A stretch of 46,909 nt of DNA from an uncultured Pelagibacteraceae bacterium. Its GTDB lineage: Bacteria > Pseudomonadota > Alphaproteobacteria > Pelagibacterales > Pelagibacteraceae. The DNA lies in assembly GCA_902528375.1 (NCBI GenBank), contig CABZSS010000006.1, forward strand, positions 1 to 46,909. Direction: 5' to 3'. This document shows, piece after piece, positions 31,600 to 41,029 of the stretch (positions are counted from its first letter, which is position 1; each line of letters begins with the position of its first letter). Under the pieces are notes generated by a model. That model was not told where the DNA came from and did no database searches. It worked only from the letters and a program-made list of their open reading frames with translations. Made by a program: the position numbers and the translations under genes.

Positions 31600-32505
31600 A
31601 TGTCAAAGAGATTTTCACTTATAAGCGCGTTTGTTTGTTGTTTAATCTGGGGCACCACGTTTATAGCACAAGATACAGGGATGGATGAAATTGGCCCTTT
31701 CACATTTAATGGTGTGAGGTTTTTTGTTGGTTTCCTCGCTCTGGTCCCCTTTTTTTTAGTAATTGAAAAAAATAAATTTTTTAATGAATTTAATAAAGAT
31801 AGAAGAAATTTTCTATATCTTTCAATTTCTATAGGTATTTTTTTATTCTTAGCCTCTGCGTTACAACAAGTTGCACTTCTTTATACAGATGTAGCTAACG
31901 CAGCTTTTTTTACTATTTTTTATGTGCCCTTAGTACCTTTTGTTCTTTATATACTTTATCGAAAAAAAGTTCATTGGAGTGTCTGGCCATCTGTTTTGCT
32001 ATGTGTAGTTGGAGGATATCTTTTAACAAATTTTTATGATGCTTCAGTTAGAAAAGGAGACATATTAGTATTGATATGTGCTTTATTTTGGAGTTTACAT
32101 ATTATTTTTATTGGACAATTAGTAGAAAAATTCGATTTACCAGTCACGGTTGGTCTTATTCAAACTTTTATTGTTTCTATCTTATCAATATTAATTGGAT
32201 TGGTTTATGAAACATTTACAATTTCAAATATTTTATCTGAGACCTATGAAATTCTTTATGCAGGTGTTTTATCTGGCGGATTTGCCTTTGTTTTACAAAT
32301 TTACGCACAAAAAAATATCAGTCCAGCACCCGCAGCAATAATTTATTCATTAGAGGGTGTTTTTGCAACAATAGCTGCTTGGATTATATTAAATCAAATT
32401 TTAAACATAGATAATATTTTAGGATGTTTGTTTATTCTTGCGGGAGTTTTACTGTCTCAATTAATGCCAGAATTTAAACGTTTAAGTATAGATAAACCAA
32501 AGTAA
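31600..32505 (+). CDS. DMT-superfamily (EamA) transporter
   Basis: A 301-residue polytopic membrane protein with about ten transmembrane helices in two EamA repeats. The first repeat contains CLIWGTTFIAQD, FTFNGVRFFVG and DVANAAFFTIFYVPLVPF. The second contains GDILVLICALFWSLHII and SPAPAAIIYSLEGVFATIAAW, with the typical Glu in the LEGVFA block. The family exports metabolites or amino acids; the substrate is unknown. Nine bases separate it from the E2 gene. It overlaps the convergent uppP by 24 bases. Confidence 0.9.
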   Translation: MSKRFSLISAFVCCLIWGTTFIAQDTGMDEIGPFTFNGVRFFVGFLALVPFFLVIEKNKFFNEFNKDRRNFLYLSISIGIFLFLASALQQVALLYTDVANAAFFTIFYVPLVPFVLYILYRKKVHWSVWPSVLLCVVGGYLLTNFYDASVRKGDILVLICALFWSLHIIFIGQLVEKFDLPVTVGLIQTFIVSILSILIGLVYETFTISNILSETYEILYAGVLSGGFAFVLQIYAQKNISPAPAAIIYSLEGVFATIAAWIILNQILNIDNILGCLFILAGVLLSQLMPEFKRLSIDKPK

Positions 32506-33246
32506 AACTAATCCTAAACTGATCCTGTAAACTACAAAAAAACTCATACTAAATTTTTTAACAAAAATTAAAAAATATTTAATTGTGATATACGAGAAGA
32601 TAAAAGAGAAGATGACTGCAAGCAAAACTATAAAATTTACTTCAATATCTGAAAAAGTTAATTCTTGTAAGTTTAAAAAACTTGCACCGGTGATTGCTGG
32701 TACAGATAGAAAAAATGAAATTTTGGCTGAATCATATCGGTCAAAGTTGAGTAATCTACCAGCAGTAATAACAATTCCAGCTCTACTTACTCCTGGAATT
32801 AATGCAAGCACTTGAAAAATGCCAATAGTAAGAATTGATCTTAAATTTAAATCGGTATCTATTTTTTTTCTTACGGAAAATTTATCAGCAATATATAAAA
32901 AGATTGCAAAAATTATTGTAGTCCACGCTATTATTTCAATGCCTCTAAAATAATTAATCAAGCCAGTTTTGAATACAATGAAACCAACTATAATTAGAGG
33001 TAGAGATCCAAAAATTAATAATTTAAGTAATTTTTTATCATTGAATAATTTTAAAAAATCATCTCTAAAATAAAACAGTATTGCTAATAGTGATCCTAGA
33101 TGAAGAGATACATCAGTTAAAAGAGACTTTATTTCAAAATTTTGTACCTCAGACATTAAGTATAAATGAGCTGATGAACTGACAGGAATAAATTCAGATA
33201 TCCCTTGTATTGCTGATAAAATTATAATTTCGAAGAATTCAGCCAT
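32482..33246 (-). CDS. uppP: Undecaprenyl-diphosphatase
   Basis: An inner-membrane enzyme that recycles undecaprenyl pyrophosphate to the monophosphate carrier for peptidoglycan and other polymers. The 254-residue protein shows the two family motifs: GISEFIPVSSSAHLYL near residue 15, and ALIPGVSRAGIVITAGRLL near residue 151. About seven hydrophobic segments are seen. Length is close to the family norm. It overlaps the DMT transporter by 24 bases in convergent orientation. Confidence 0.94.
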   Translation of the reverse strand: MAEFFEIIILSAIQGISEFIPVSSSAHLYLMSEVQNFEIKSLLTDVSLHLGSLLAILFYFRDDFLKLFNDKKLLKLLIFGSLPLIIVGFIVFKTGLINYFRGIEIIAWTTIIFAIFLYIADKFSVRKKIDTDLNLRSILTIGIFQVLALIPGVSRAGIVITAGRLLNFDRYDSAKISFFLSVPAITGASFLNLQELTFSDIEVNFIVLLAVIFSFIFSYITIKYFLIFVKKFSMSFFVVYRISLGLVLLWFIYT

Positions 33247-33424
33247 TATTAATTATTTAAGTAAACTAATTAGGGGTAAATTAAAGCAATAACATGAATG
33301 CATATGAGGTATGCAAAACAGGAAAAAACCATTAAAAACAGTGAATTTTTTTAAATATAGGTAATAATAACTGTCCTATTTTCCATTTAATTCAACTGTT
33401 TATTAATATATAAGCCACCACACT
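33247..33424. other. Divergent uppP/gltD spacer
   Basis: This 178-base divergent region must carry promoters for uppP and the gltDB genes. It contains AT-rich stretches such as AATATATAAG just before gltD, but no clear -35/-10 pair, sigma-54 element or riboswitch that I can support. A 13-codon ATG-TAA ORF (33294-33335) is present but has no proper ribosome-binding site. Confidence 0.4.
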
Positions 33425-34864
33425 ATGTCAGAAAAAATGCTTAAATTTGTAGAAATAGGTCAACAGAATCCACCTAAAAGGAAAACCGATTCCAGAAAAG
33501 AGGATTTTAACGAGATTTACAAAGAGTTCATTCATGAGGGTGCTAAAGAACAATCAAGCAGATGTTCGCAATGTGGTGTTCCCTTTTGTCAAGTTCACTG
33601 TCCTTTAAGTAACAATATTCCAGATTGGTTAAAACTTACAGCGGAAGGAAGATTAGAAGAGGCTTACAATTTATCTCAAAGTACAAATAATATGCCAGAA
33701 GTTTGTGGAAGAATTTGTCCGCAAGATAGACTGTGTGAAGGGAATTGTGTTATCGAACAGTCCGGTCATGGAACGGTAACTATCGGATCTGTTGAGAAAT
33801 TTATAACTGACAATGCTTGGGACAAGGGTTGGGTAAAGCCAATCAAAGTTGAGAGGGAATTAACTCAAAGTATAGGGATCATTGGATCTGGACCTGCGGG
33901 TATGGCTTGTGCCGAGCAGCTCAGAAAAAAGGGTTACCAAATAACTATTTACGATAGATATGATAGAGCTGGTGGATTATTAATATACGGAATACCAAAT
34001 TTTAAATTGGAAAAATATGTTGTCGAAAGAAGAACAAATCTTTTACAAGACGGTGGTATTAAATTTGTTTTAAATTTTGAAGTTGGAAAAGATGCATCAC
34101 TAAACGAATTGAGGGAAAAGCATGATGCAGTTTTAATTTCTACTGGGGTCTATAAACCAAGAGAAATTGAAATTGAAGGAAGCGATTTGAACAACATTTA
34201 TCCTGCGATGGAATTTTTGACAGCATCAAATAAAAAAGGTCTTGGAGATAAGGTTGAAAACTTTGATAATGGATCTCTAAATGCAAAAGATAAAGATGTT
34301 ATTGTAATTGGGGGTGGTGATACAGCAATGGACTGCGTAAGAACCGCAGTAAGACAAAAAGCTAAATCAGTAAAATGTTTATATAGAAGAGATAAAGAAA
34401 ATATGCCTGGTTCATCAAGAGAAGTTGCAAACGCAGAGGAAGAGGGTGTTGAATTTGTTTGGTTATCTAGTCCAAAAAAGTTTTTAGGTAAAAACAAAAT
34501 AGAAAAAGTTTCTGTAAATAAAATTAAACTTGGAGATCCTGATGAAAGTGGAAGAAGAAAACCTATTATTCAAGAAAACTCTGATTTCGAATTGAGAGCT
34601 GACATGGTCATTAAATCATTAGGCTTCGACCCAGAGGATCTGCCAGTTTTATTTGGTGAAAACAAATTACAAGTTTCAAGATGGGGCACAATAAAAATTG
34701 ACTTTGATACTATGGAGACAAGTGTAAAGGGTGTATTTGCTGCTGGTGATATAGTTCGTGGAGCCTCATTGGTTGTTTGGGCTATAAAAGATGGAAGAGA
34801 TGTTGCAGAAAATATACATAAATATTTGAAAGATTTGAAAGATTTAAAGAGAAAGGTAGCCTAA
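33425..34864 (+). CDS. gltD: Glutamate synthase (NADPH) small subunit
   Basis: Beta subunit of GOGAT, carrying electrons from NADPH to the large subunit for glutamate synthesis. The N-terminal Fe-S domain has cysteine clusters CSQCGVPFCQVHCP and VCGRICPQDRLCEGNC. The FAD motif GSGPAGMACAEQLRKKG is near residue 153, and the NADPH-binding motif GGGDTAMDCVRTA near residue 298. A second FAD region is VFAAGDIVRGASLVVWAI. Length 479 is typical. It is followed after 2 bases by gltB; gltD-before-gltB is less common than the reverse order. Confidence 0.96.
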   Translation: MSEKMLKFVEIGQQNPPKRKTDSRKEDFNEIYKEFIHEGAKEQSSRCSQCGVPFCQVHCPLSNNIPDWLKLTAEGRLEEAYNLSQSTNNMPEVCGRICPQDRLCEGNCVIEQSGHGTVTIGSVEKFITDNAWDKGWVKPIKVERELTQSIGIIGSGPAGMACAEQLRKKGYQITIYDRYDRAGGLLIYGIPNFKLEKYVVERRTNLLQDGGIKFVLNFEVGKDASLNELREKHDAVLISTGVYKPREIEIEGSDLNNIYPAMEFLTASNKKGLGDKVENFDNGSLNAKDKDVIVIGGGDTAMDCVRTAVRQKAKSVKCLYRRDKENMPGSSREVANAEEEGVEFVWLSSPKKFLGKNKIEKVSVNKIKLGDPDESGRRKPIIQENSDFELRADMVIKSLGFDPEDLPVLFGENKLQVSRWGTIKIDFDTMETSVKGVFAAGDIVRGASLVVWAIKDGRDVAENIHKYLKDLKDLKRKVA

Positions 34865-34866
34865 CC

Positions 34867-37800
34867 GTGAGTAAAGAAAAAATAAATCTAAAGTTAGAAA
34901 AAATAAGAAGAAAAGAAAACTTAGAATTATTAAAATCAAATCATGTATATAAAGAAAATATGGAGCATGATGCTTGTGGAGTTGGTTTAGTGTCATCTAC
35001 AGATGGAAAAAAATCTAGAAAAGTAGTTGAATATGGAATTGAAGCATTAAAAGCTGTTTGGCATCGAGGAGCAATTGATGCTGATGGAAAAACAGGAGAC
35101 GGTGCTGGTATTCACATAGAAATTCCTTCAGATTTTTTTATCGAAAAAATTGAAGCCACAGGTCATAAACATGATAACTCAGAAGTATGTGTAGGAATGT
35201 TATTTCTTCCAAGAAATAATTACGGCGCCCAAGAAGCTTGCAGAACCATTGTTGAAAGTGAATTAACAAAAAGCAATTTTAACATATATGGTTGGAGACA
35301 GGTTCCTGTTAATCCCTCTGTTTTAGGGAAAAAAGCAGAATTTAATAGGCCTGAAATTACACAAGTTCTATTTAAACACAATGATAAAAACGAGAAAGGC
35401 AAGTCTCTAGAAATAAAACTTTACGAGGTAAGAAGAAAAATTGAAAAAAAAATACTTCAAGAAAACCTTAATGAATTTTATATATGTTCGTTTAGTTCTA
35501 AATCAATTATTTACAAAGGAATGTTCCTTGCTGAGTCCCTTTCTGATTTTTATTTAGATCTTAAAGACCCAAGATTTGTATCAAGATATGCAATTTTTCA
35601 TCAGAGATTTTCAACTAATACTGCGCCGAGCTGGGACTTAGCACAACCTTTTAGAGCCTTAGCGCATAACGGGGAAATAAATACTCTAAAAGGTAACGTT
35701 AATTGGATGAAGATCCATGAGGAAGAAATGTTCAGCCCAGTTTTTGAAGATATGGAAAACCTAAAGCCAGTTATCCCTAGTGGAAATTCAGATTCAGCAT
35801 CATTAGATAATGTGTTCGAATTACTTAATATTTCTGGTCAACCTGCGCCTTTAGCAAAATTAATGTTAATACCTGATGCCTGGTCTAAAAAAAGTAAAGT
35901 GTTACCAACTGAACATCAAAAATTATTTAACTTTTTGAACAGTACAATGGAACCATGGGATGGCCCCGCTGCTATTGCTGCTACAGATAATGAATGGGTG
36001 ATAGTTGCTACTGACAGAAATGGTCTTAGACCCATGAGATACACAATCACAAAAGATAATCTACTTTTTGCAGGATCAGAAACTGGAATGATTGAACTTA
36101 ATGAAAAAAAGATAGTTTCAAAGGGAAGACTAGGCCCTGGTGAAATTTTAGGTGTAAGGATAGAAAAAGGAAAAATATTTAATAGTAAAGAGATAAAAAA
36201 CTACTTAGCAAAAGAGTATAAACATTTTAATAATCAGATTATTGATTTAGATAAAAAATTCCCTATTAAAAATGAGTCAAATTTATTTAAAGGCGATAAA
36301 CTAAGAAAACTTCAGCATTGTTTTGGATACAGTCTAGAGGACCTTGAATTGATACTTCACCCAATGGCAGAGGACGCAAAAGAAGCGACTGGATCAATGG
36401 GTGATGATACACCTCTAGCAGTTTTGTCTAACAAGTATAGACCTCTGTATCATTTTTTTAGACAGAATTTTAGCCAGGTAACAAACCCACCGATCGATTC
36501 GTTAAGAGAAAATAAGGTTATGAGTTTAAAAACAAGATTTGGTAATCTCGGCAATATTTTAGATTTTAACAATCTTACTGAGGAAAATATTTATGTACTA
36601 AATAGTCCAATTCTATCAAATAAACAGTTTGAAAAATTTGTTTCTTTTTTTGACAAGGACAATCAGGTTTTAGATTGTACTTTTACGAATGAGGAAAATA
36701 TAGAGTCTTCACTCGAAAGATTAAAAAAAGAGGCTGAAGTTTTAGTAAGACAAGGCGTAACCCAACTTATTTTAAGTGATAAAGAAGTTTCTAAAGATAA
36801 GTATCCAATTCCTATGCTTCTATGTATTGGTGCTGTTCATACTCATCTTATAAAATTAAAGTTAAGGGGTTATGTTTCAATTAATGCTCAAACGGGTGAA
36901 GCGCTAGATACCCATTCTTTTGCAACACTTATTGGAGTTGGAGCTACAACAGTTAATCCTTATTTAGCATTAGATAGTCTTTACCAAAGATTTGAAAAAA
37001 AATTATTTGGAAAATTTATTTACGATGATTGTGTAGAAAGATATATTAAGTCAGTAAATTTGGGTCTTTTAAAAATAATGTCAAAAATGGGTATTTCTGT
37101 AATTAGTTCTTACAGAGGAGGATGTAATTTTGAAACTGTGGGTTTAAGCAGAACAATTGTTAATGACTTTTTCCCTGGTGTTACCTCTAAAATTTCAGGT
37201 ATCGGACTTACAGGAATTGAGAAAAAAATAAGAGTTATTCATCAGGAGGCTTTTAGGTCTGACACAAATGTATTGCCAATAGGAGGAATTTATCGATATA
37301 GAAAAAATGGTGAGACCCACCAATACCAAGGTAAATTGATACATTTGCTTCAATCAGCAGTTACAAACAAATCTTATGAATTATATAAAAAATACTCTAA
37401 AGGAATATATGAGTTACCACCTATAAATTTAAGGGACTTAATCGATTTCAAGAGAAAAAATACAATCAGCATCGATGAAGTAGAACCAGTTGAGAATATT
37501 TTAAAACGTTTTGGAAGTGGAAGCATGTCTCATGGAGCATTATCAAAGGAAGCTCACGAAACACTAGCTATTGGAATGAATAGAATTAAAGGAGCATCTT
37601 GTAGTGGAGAAGGTGGTGAAGATGAAAAAAGATTTCAAATTCAATCTAACGGCGATAGCGCTAATTCAAGAGTGAAACAAATAGCATCTGCGAGATTTGG
37701 AGTTACAATTAATTATTTAAATAACTGTAACGAAATAGAAATAAAAATTGCACAGGGCGCTAAACCAGGAGAAGGTGGACAGTTACCCGGATTTAAGGTT

Positions 37801-39393
37801 ACAAAAGAAATTGCCAGATTAAGACATTCTACTCCTGGAGTAACTTTAATATCGCCCCCTCCTCATCATGACATTTACTCAATTGAGGATTTGGCACAAT
37901 TGATTTATGATTTAAAACAGATAAATCCTAAAGCACGTGTTGGGGTAAAACTTGTTGCATCTTCCGGCATTGGTACGATTGCAGCAGGAGTTGCAAAGGC
38001 AAAAGCTGATATAATTTTAATTTCTGGGCATAACGGTGGAACAGGAGCTACTCCTCAAACTAGTGTCAAATATGTTGGTATACCTTGGGAGATGGGATTG
38101 ACCGAGGCAAATCAAGTTTTAACGCTGAATAATTTAAGACATACTGTAACGCTAAGAACGGATGGGGGAATAAAAACCGGAAGAGATGTTGTCATTGCTG
38201 CAATGATGGGTGCAGAAGAATTTGGTGTAGCAACAACTGCTTTAGTTGCAATGGGATGTATTATGGTAAGACAATGTCATTCAAACACGTGTCCAGTAGG
38301 AGTTTGCACACAAGATGAAAAATTGAGAGAAAAATTTAACGGGACTCCTGATAAGGTGGTTAACTTGTTTACTTTTATAGCTCAAGAAGTAAGAGAAATT
38401 CTGTCTGAACTTGGATTTAAATCTTTAAATGAAATAATTGGGAGAACAGATCTTTTAAGACAGATAAGTAAAGGATCCCCAAATTTGGATGATTTAGATC
38501 TGAACCCTCTATTTGTACGAGCTGATCCTGGTAAAAACAAAAGATATTGTGAAAAACAAATAATAAATTTCGTACCAGACACTTTAGACCAAGAAATTTG
38601 GCCAGGGATAAAAAAAAAAATCGATAACAATGAAAAGATTGAAAAATCCTACCAAATTGAAAATACTCATAGAGCTGTTGGTACACGTATTTCTTATGAA
38701 TTATATAAGAAATATAATAATGCAAAATTAAACGACGACCATCTAACCCTAAATTTCGAAGGATCTGCAGGACAATCTTTTGGTGCGTTCGGTATTAAAG
38801 GACTAAAGTTAGTTTTAAGTGGAGATGCTAATGACTATGTTGGGAAAGGATTATCAGGAGGTAAAATAGTAATTAAGCTAAGTAAAGAAAGTAATTTGAT
38901 TTCTAAAGACAACACAATTATTGGTAACACAGTTTTATATGGAGCAACTTCAGGAAAATTATTTGCGGCCGGACAAGCAGGGGAAAGATTTGCTGTAAGA
39001 AATTCTGGTGCCACAGCTGTAATTGAAGGATGTGACTCAAATGGATGTGAATACATGACAGGGGGAAATATAATTATTTTAGGAAATACTGGAGATAATT
39101 TTGCTGCTGGTATGACGGGTGGTATGGCTTTTATTTACGATAAAGAAAAAGAATTTGAAAAAAGGGTTAATCCCGAAAGTGTAATTTGGCAAGGTGTTGA
39201 GACAAAATATTGGCAGGAATTTTTAAAAAAAATTGTTGAAGAACACTTCCATGAAACAAATTCAAATGTTTCCAAAAAAATAATAGAATACTTTGATACA
39301 GAGATACAAAATTTTATTCAGGTCTGTCCAAAAGAAATGATCGACAAACTTGAAAATCCTATTTCAAATAAAATCTCTGATTTTGCGAGTTAA
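34867..39393 (+). CDS. gltB: Glutamate synthase large subunit
   Basis: Alpha subunit of GOGAT; it makes two glutamate from glutamine and 2-oxoglutarate. The start is GTG. The class II amidotransferase catalytic residue is C37 in MEHDACGVG, implying removal of a 36-residue propeptide. Further landmarks are FHQRFSTNTAPSW and LAHNGEINT in the amidotransferase domain, GSMSHGALSKEAH and SGHNGGTGATP in the FMN domain, and the [3Fe-4S] cysteines in CIMVRQCHSNTCPVGVC. The C-terminal GXGXG domain ends the protein with QAGERFAVRNSGATAVIEG. It is complete at 1508 residues. Confidence 0.97.
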   Translation: MSKEKINLKLEKIRRKENLELLKSNHVYKENMEHDACGVGLVSSTDGKKSRKVVEYGIEALKAVWHRGAIDADGKTGDGAGIHIEIPSDFFIEKIEATGHKHDNSEVCVGMLFLPRNNYGAQEACRTIVESELTKSNFNIYGWRQVPVNPSVLGKKAEFNRPEITQVLFKHNDKNEKGKSLEIKLYEVRRKIEKKILQENLNEFYICSFSSKSIIYKGMFLAESLSDFYLDLKDPRFVSRYAIFHQRFSTNTAPSWDLAQPFRALAHNGEINTLKGNVNWMKIHEEEMFSPVFEDMENLKPVIPSGNSDSASLDNVFELLNISGQPAPLAKLMLIPDAWSKKSKVLPTEHQKLFNFLNSTMEPWDGPAAIAATDNEWVIVATDRNGLRPMRYTITKDNLLFAGSETGMIELNEKKIVSKGRLGPGEILGVRIEKGKIFNSKEIKNYLAKEYKHFNNQIIDLDKKFPIKNESNLFKGDKLRKLQHCFGYSLEDLELILHPMAEDAKEATGSMGDDTPLAVLSNKYRPLYHFFRQNFSQVTNPPIDSLRENKVMSLKTRFGNLGNILDFNNLTEENIYVLNSPILSNKQFEKFVSFFDKDNQVLDCTFTNEENIESSLERLKKEAEVLVRQGVTQLILSDKEVSKDKYPIPMLLCIGAVHTHLIKLKLRGYVSINAQTGEALDTHSFATLIGVGATTVNPYLALDSLYQRFEKKLFGKFIYDDCVERYIKSVNLGLLKIMSKMGISVISSYRGGCNFETVGLSRTIVNDFFPGVTSKISGIGLTGIEKKIRVIHQEAFRSDTNVLPIGGIYRYRKNGETHQYQGKLIHLLQSAVTNKSYELYKKYSKGIYELPPINLRDLIDFKRKNTISIDEVEPVENILKRFGSGSMSHGALSKEAHETLAIGMNRIKGASCSGEGGEDEKRFQIQSNGDSANSRVKQIASARFGVTINYLNNCNEIEIKIAQGAKPGEGGQLPGFKVTKEIARLRHSTPGVTLISPPPHHDIYSIEDLAQLIYDLKQINPKARVGVKLVASSGIGTIAAGVAKAKADIILISGHNGGTGATPQTSVKYVGIPWEMGLTEANQVLTLNNLRHTVTLRTDGGIKTGRDVVIAAMMGAEEFGVATTALVAMGCIMVRQCHSNTCPVGVCTQDEKLREKFNGTPDKVVNLFTFIAQEVREILSELGFKSLNEIIGRTDLLRQISKGSPNLDDLDLNPLFVRADPGKNKRYCEKQIINFVPDTLDQEIWPGIKKKIDNNEKIEKSYQIENTHRAVGTRISYELYKKYNNAKLNDDHLTLNFEGSAGQSFGAFGIKGLKLVLSGDANDYVGKGLSGGKIVIKLSKESNLISKDNTIIGNTVLYGATSGKLFAAGQAGERFAVRNSGATAVIEGCDSNGCEYMTGGNIIILGNTGDNFAAGMTGGMAFIYDKEKEFEKRVNPESVIWQGVETKYWQEFLKKIVEEHFHETNSNVSKKIIEYFDTEIQNFIQVCPKEMIDKLENPISNKISDFAS

Positions 39394-39399
39394 CAAAAA

Positions 39400-40257
39400 A
39401 TGAAATTATTTTGTTTCGGTTTTGGACAAGTAGCCAAATCTTTTGTGGACCATCTATTAAATTGTAAAGTTAATTTAAAATTAACAACCACATCAAGAAA
39501 AAACACTTCTGAGCTTACTTTTAAAAATTTAAAATATTTAGCTTTTTCGTTTAATGAAAATGATTTTGATAAAGATTTGATCAATCCATTACAAGAGTCT
39601 GATCATGTTTTAATATCTGTTCCTCCAATAAATGGGAAGGATATGTTTATAGAAAGATTAGTAAAAGACAATTTAAATTTACCAAACCTAAAATGGCTGA
39701 CTTATTTATCCTCAACGAGTGTTTATGGTAATCACGATGGGGCCTGGGTAAATGAAGACAGCACAACGAACCCGCAAACGCTTGCAGGAAAAAATAGACT
39801 AAATGTTGAGAACGATTGGTTATCTATTGGAACAAAATATTCATTACCAATTCAAATTTTCAGACTTTCCGGAATTTATTCTGATAGATATAATGCAATT
39901 ACTAGACTTAAAAATGATCAAAAATTTGTTGTTGATAAAAAAGATCACTTTTTTTCTAGAATACATGTCAAAGATATAGCTCAAGCATTACACTTGTCGT
40001 TAAATAAATCTTTAAATAATGACATTTACAATTTGTCAGATGATAAGCCAGCATCAAACATAGAGGTCGTTAAATATGTATGTAATTTAATAAATTTTGA
40101 ATTACCAAAAATTATTAGTTTTGATGAGTTAGAAGAAGGCATGCTAAAGGATTTCTATAAAGATTCTAAAAAAGTTTCGAATAAAAAAATTAAAGATAGA
40201 TTAAAATTAAAATTGATTTACCCAACTTATGAAGAGGGTTTAAAAGTCAATATATAA
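39400..40257 (+). CDS. NAD(P)-dependent epimerase/SDR-family protein
   Basis: A 285-residue extended short-chain dehydrogenase-like protein. The nucleotide-binding start is MKLFCFGFGQVAKSFVDHLL, a GxGxxA-type loop. The segment YLSSTSVYGNHDGAWVNEDS resembles the epimerase active-site region, with GKNRLNVE giving only a partial match to the YxxxK arrangement, since the Tyr is not in the usual place. FSRIHVKDIAQAL and IYNLSDDKPASN are typical of the YeeZ-like branch. The substrate is unknown. It follows gltB by 6 bases, so it is probably in the same transcript. Confidence 0.82.
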   Translation: MKLFCFGFGQVAKSFVDHLLNCKVNLKLTTTSRKNTSELTFKNLKYLAFSFNENDFDKDLINPLQESDHVLISVPPINGKDMFIERLVKDNLNLPNLKWLTYLSSTSVYGNHDGAWVNEDSTTNPQTLAGKNRLNVENDWLSIGTKYSLPIQIFRLSGIYSDRYNAITRLKNDQKFVVDKKDHFFSRIHVKDIAQALHLSLNKSLNNDIYNLSDDKPASNIEVVKYVCNLINFELPKIISFDELEEGMLKDFYKDSKKVSNKKIKDRLKLKLIYPTYEEGLKVNI

Positions 40258-40993
40258 TTTCATCTATTAAATTTGCGAGCTTATTTAAATCACCTCTACG
40301 AGATAAACTATGATCACCCCCCTTTATAATTTCCATTTTCTTTTTTGCTCTAGGAAAAATACTAAAGATTTTCCTTGATAGTTTAAAGGGAACAACATCA
40401 TCTTTTTTCCCATGAATTAAAAAAACTGGGATTTTTGAGTTAATCTTTTTATTAAACACTTTATTTTTTCTACCATCTTTTAGAAAAGCTAACTTAATTT
40501 TATATTCATAGCCATCACTTTTAAGTATGTAGAACTTTTTTTTTAAAAACATTTTTTTTTCATTATTTTTCAGTTTTTGCCAAATTATCTTATCCAAAAA
40601 TTCAGGAGCAGAACCTATTCCAATAAATCCAATTATTTGTTTCTTAAAATCTTGAAATTGCAAAAGTCCGAGCCAAGCACCTAAACTTGAGCCAACTATT
40701 AAAAATTTTTCTTTTTTAATTATTTTGCGAATTACAAATTTAACGTTTTTTCTCCATTGAGAAATAGTTCCATTTTCAAATTTTCCATATGACTTGCCAT
40801 GACCAGCATATTCAAGAGACAAAAAACTAACTTTGTTTTTTTTACAATATCTATTTAAAAAAAGAGGTTTTTTTCCTTCCATATCAGATTTTAAACCATG
40901 CAAAAACACAACAGTAAGTTTAGAATTTAATTTACTATTCAAAATTCGTAATTTTTTATCCTTTTTAAAATAGATATAATTGAATTTAGTCAT
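40247..40993 (-). CDS. Alpha/beta hydrolase, probable serine hydrolase
   Basis: A 248-residue alpha/beta hydrolase. The oxyanion region VFLHGLKSDMEG is near residue 29. The nucleophile elbow VGSSLGAW contains the catalytic Ser, the Asp lies in LIHGKKDDVVP, and the His in GGDHSLSR. Such proteins resemble carboxylesterases and palmitoyl-protein-thioesterase-like ABHD10 enzymes, but the substrate is unknown. The gene is very lysine-rich and T-rich on the plus strand. It converges with the SDR gene (11-base overlap) and diverges from the glycosyltransferase gene (36-base spacer). Confidence 0.85.
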   Translation of the reverse strand: MTKFNYIYFKKDKKLRILNSKLNSKLTVVFLHGLKSDMEGKKPLFLNRYCKKNKVSFLSLEYAGHGKSYGKFENGTISQWRKNVKFVIRKIIKKEKFLIVGSSLGAWLGLLQFQDFKKQIIGFIGIGSAPEFLDKIIWQKLKNNEKKMFLKKKFYILKSDGYEYKIKLAFLKDGRKNKVFNKKINSKIPVFLIHGKKDDVVPFKLSRKIFSIFPRAKKKMEIIKGGDHSLSRRGDLNKLANLIDEIIY

Positions 40994-41029
40994 TTTGAAA
41001 TTTTAAATATGATATTATAAGTTAGATAA

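Noticed and set aside
33294..33335. 13-codon ORF upstream of gltD as a leader peptide
   Set aside because: No appropriately spaced ribosome-binding site, no run of regulatory codons and no attenuator hairpin are visible.
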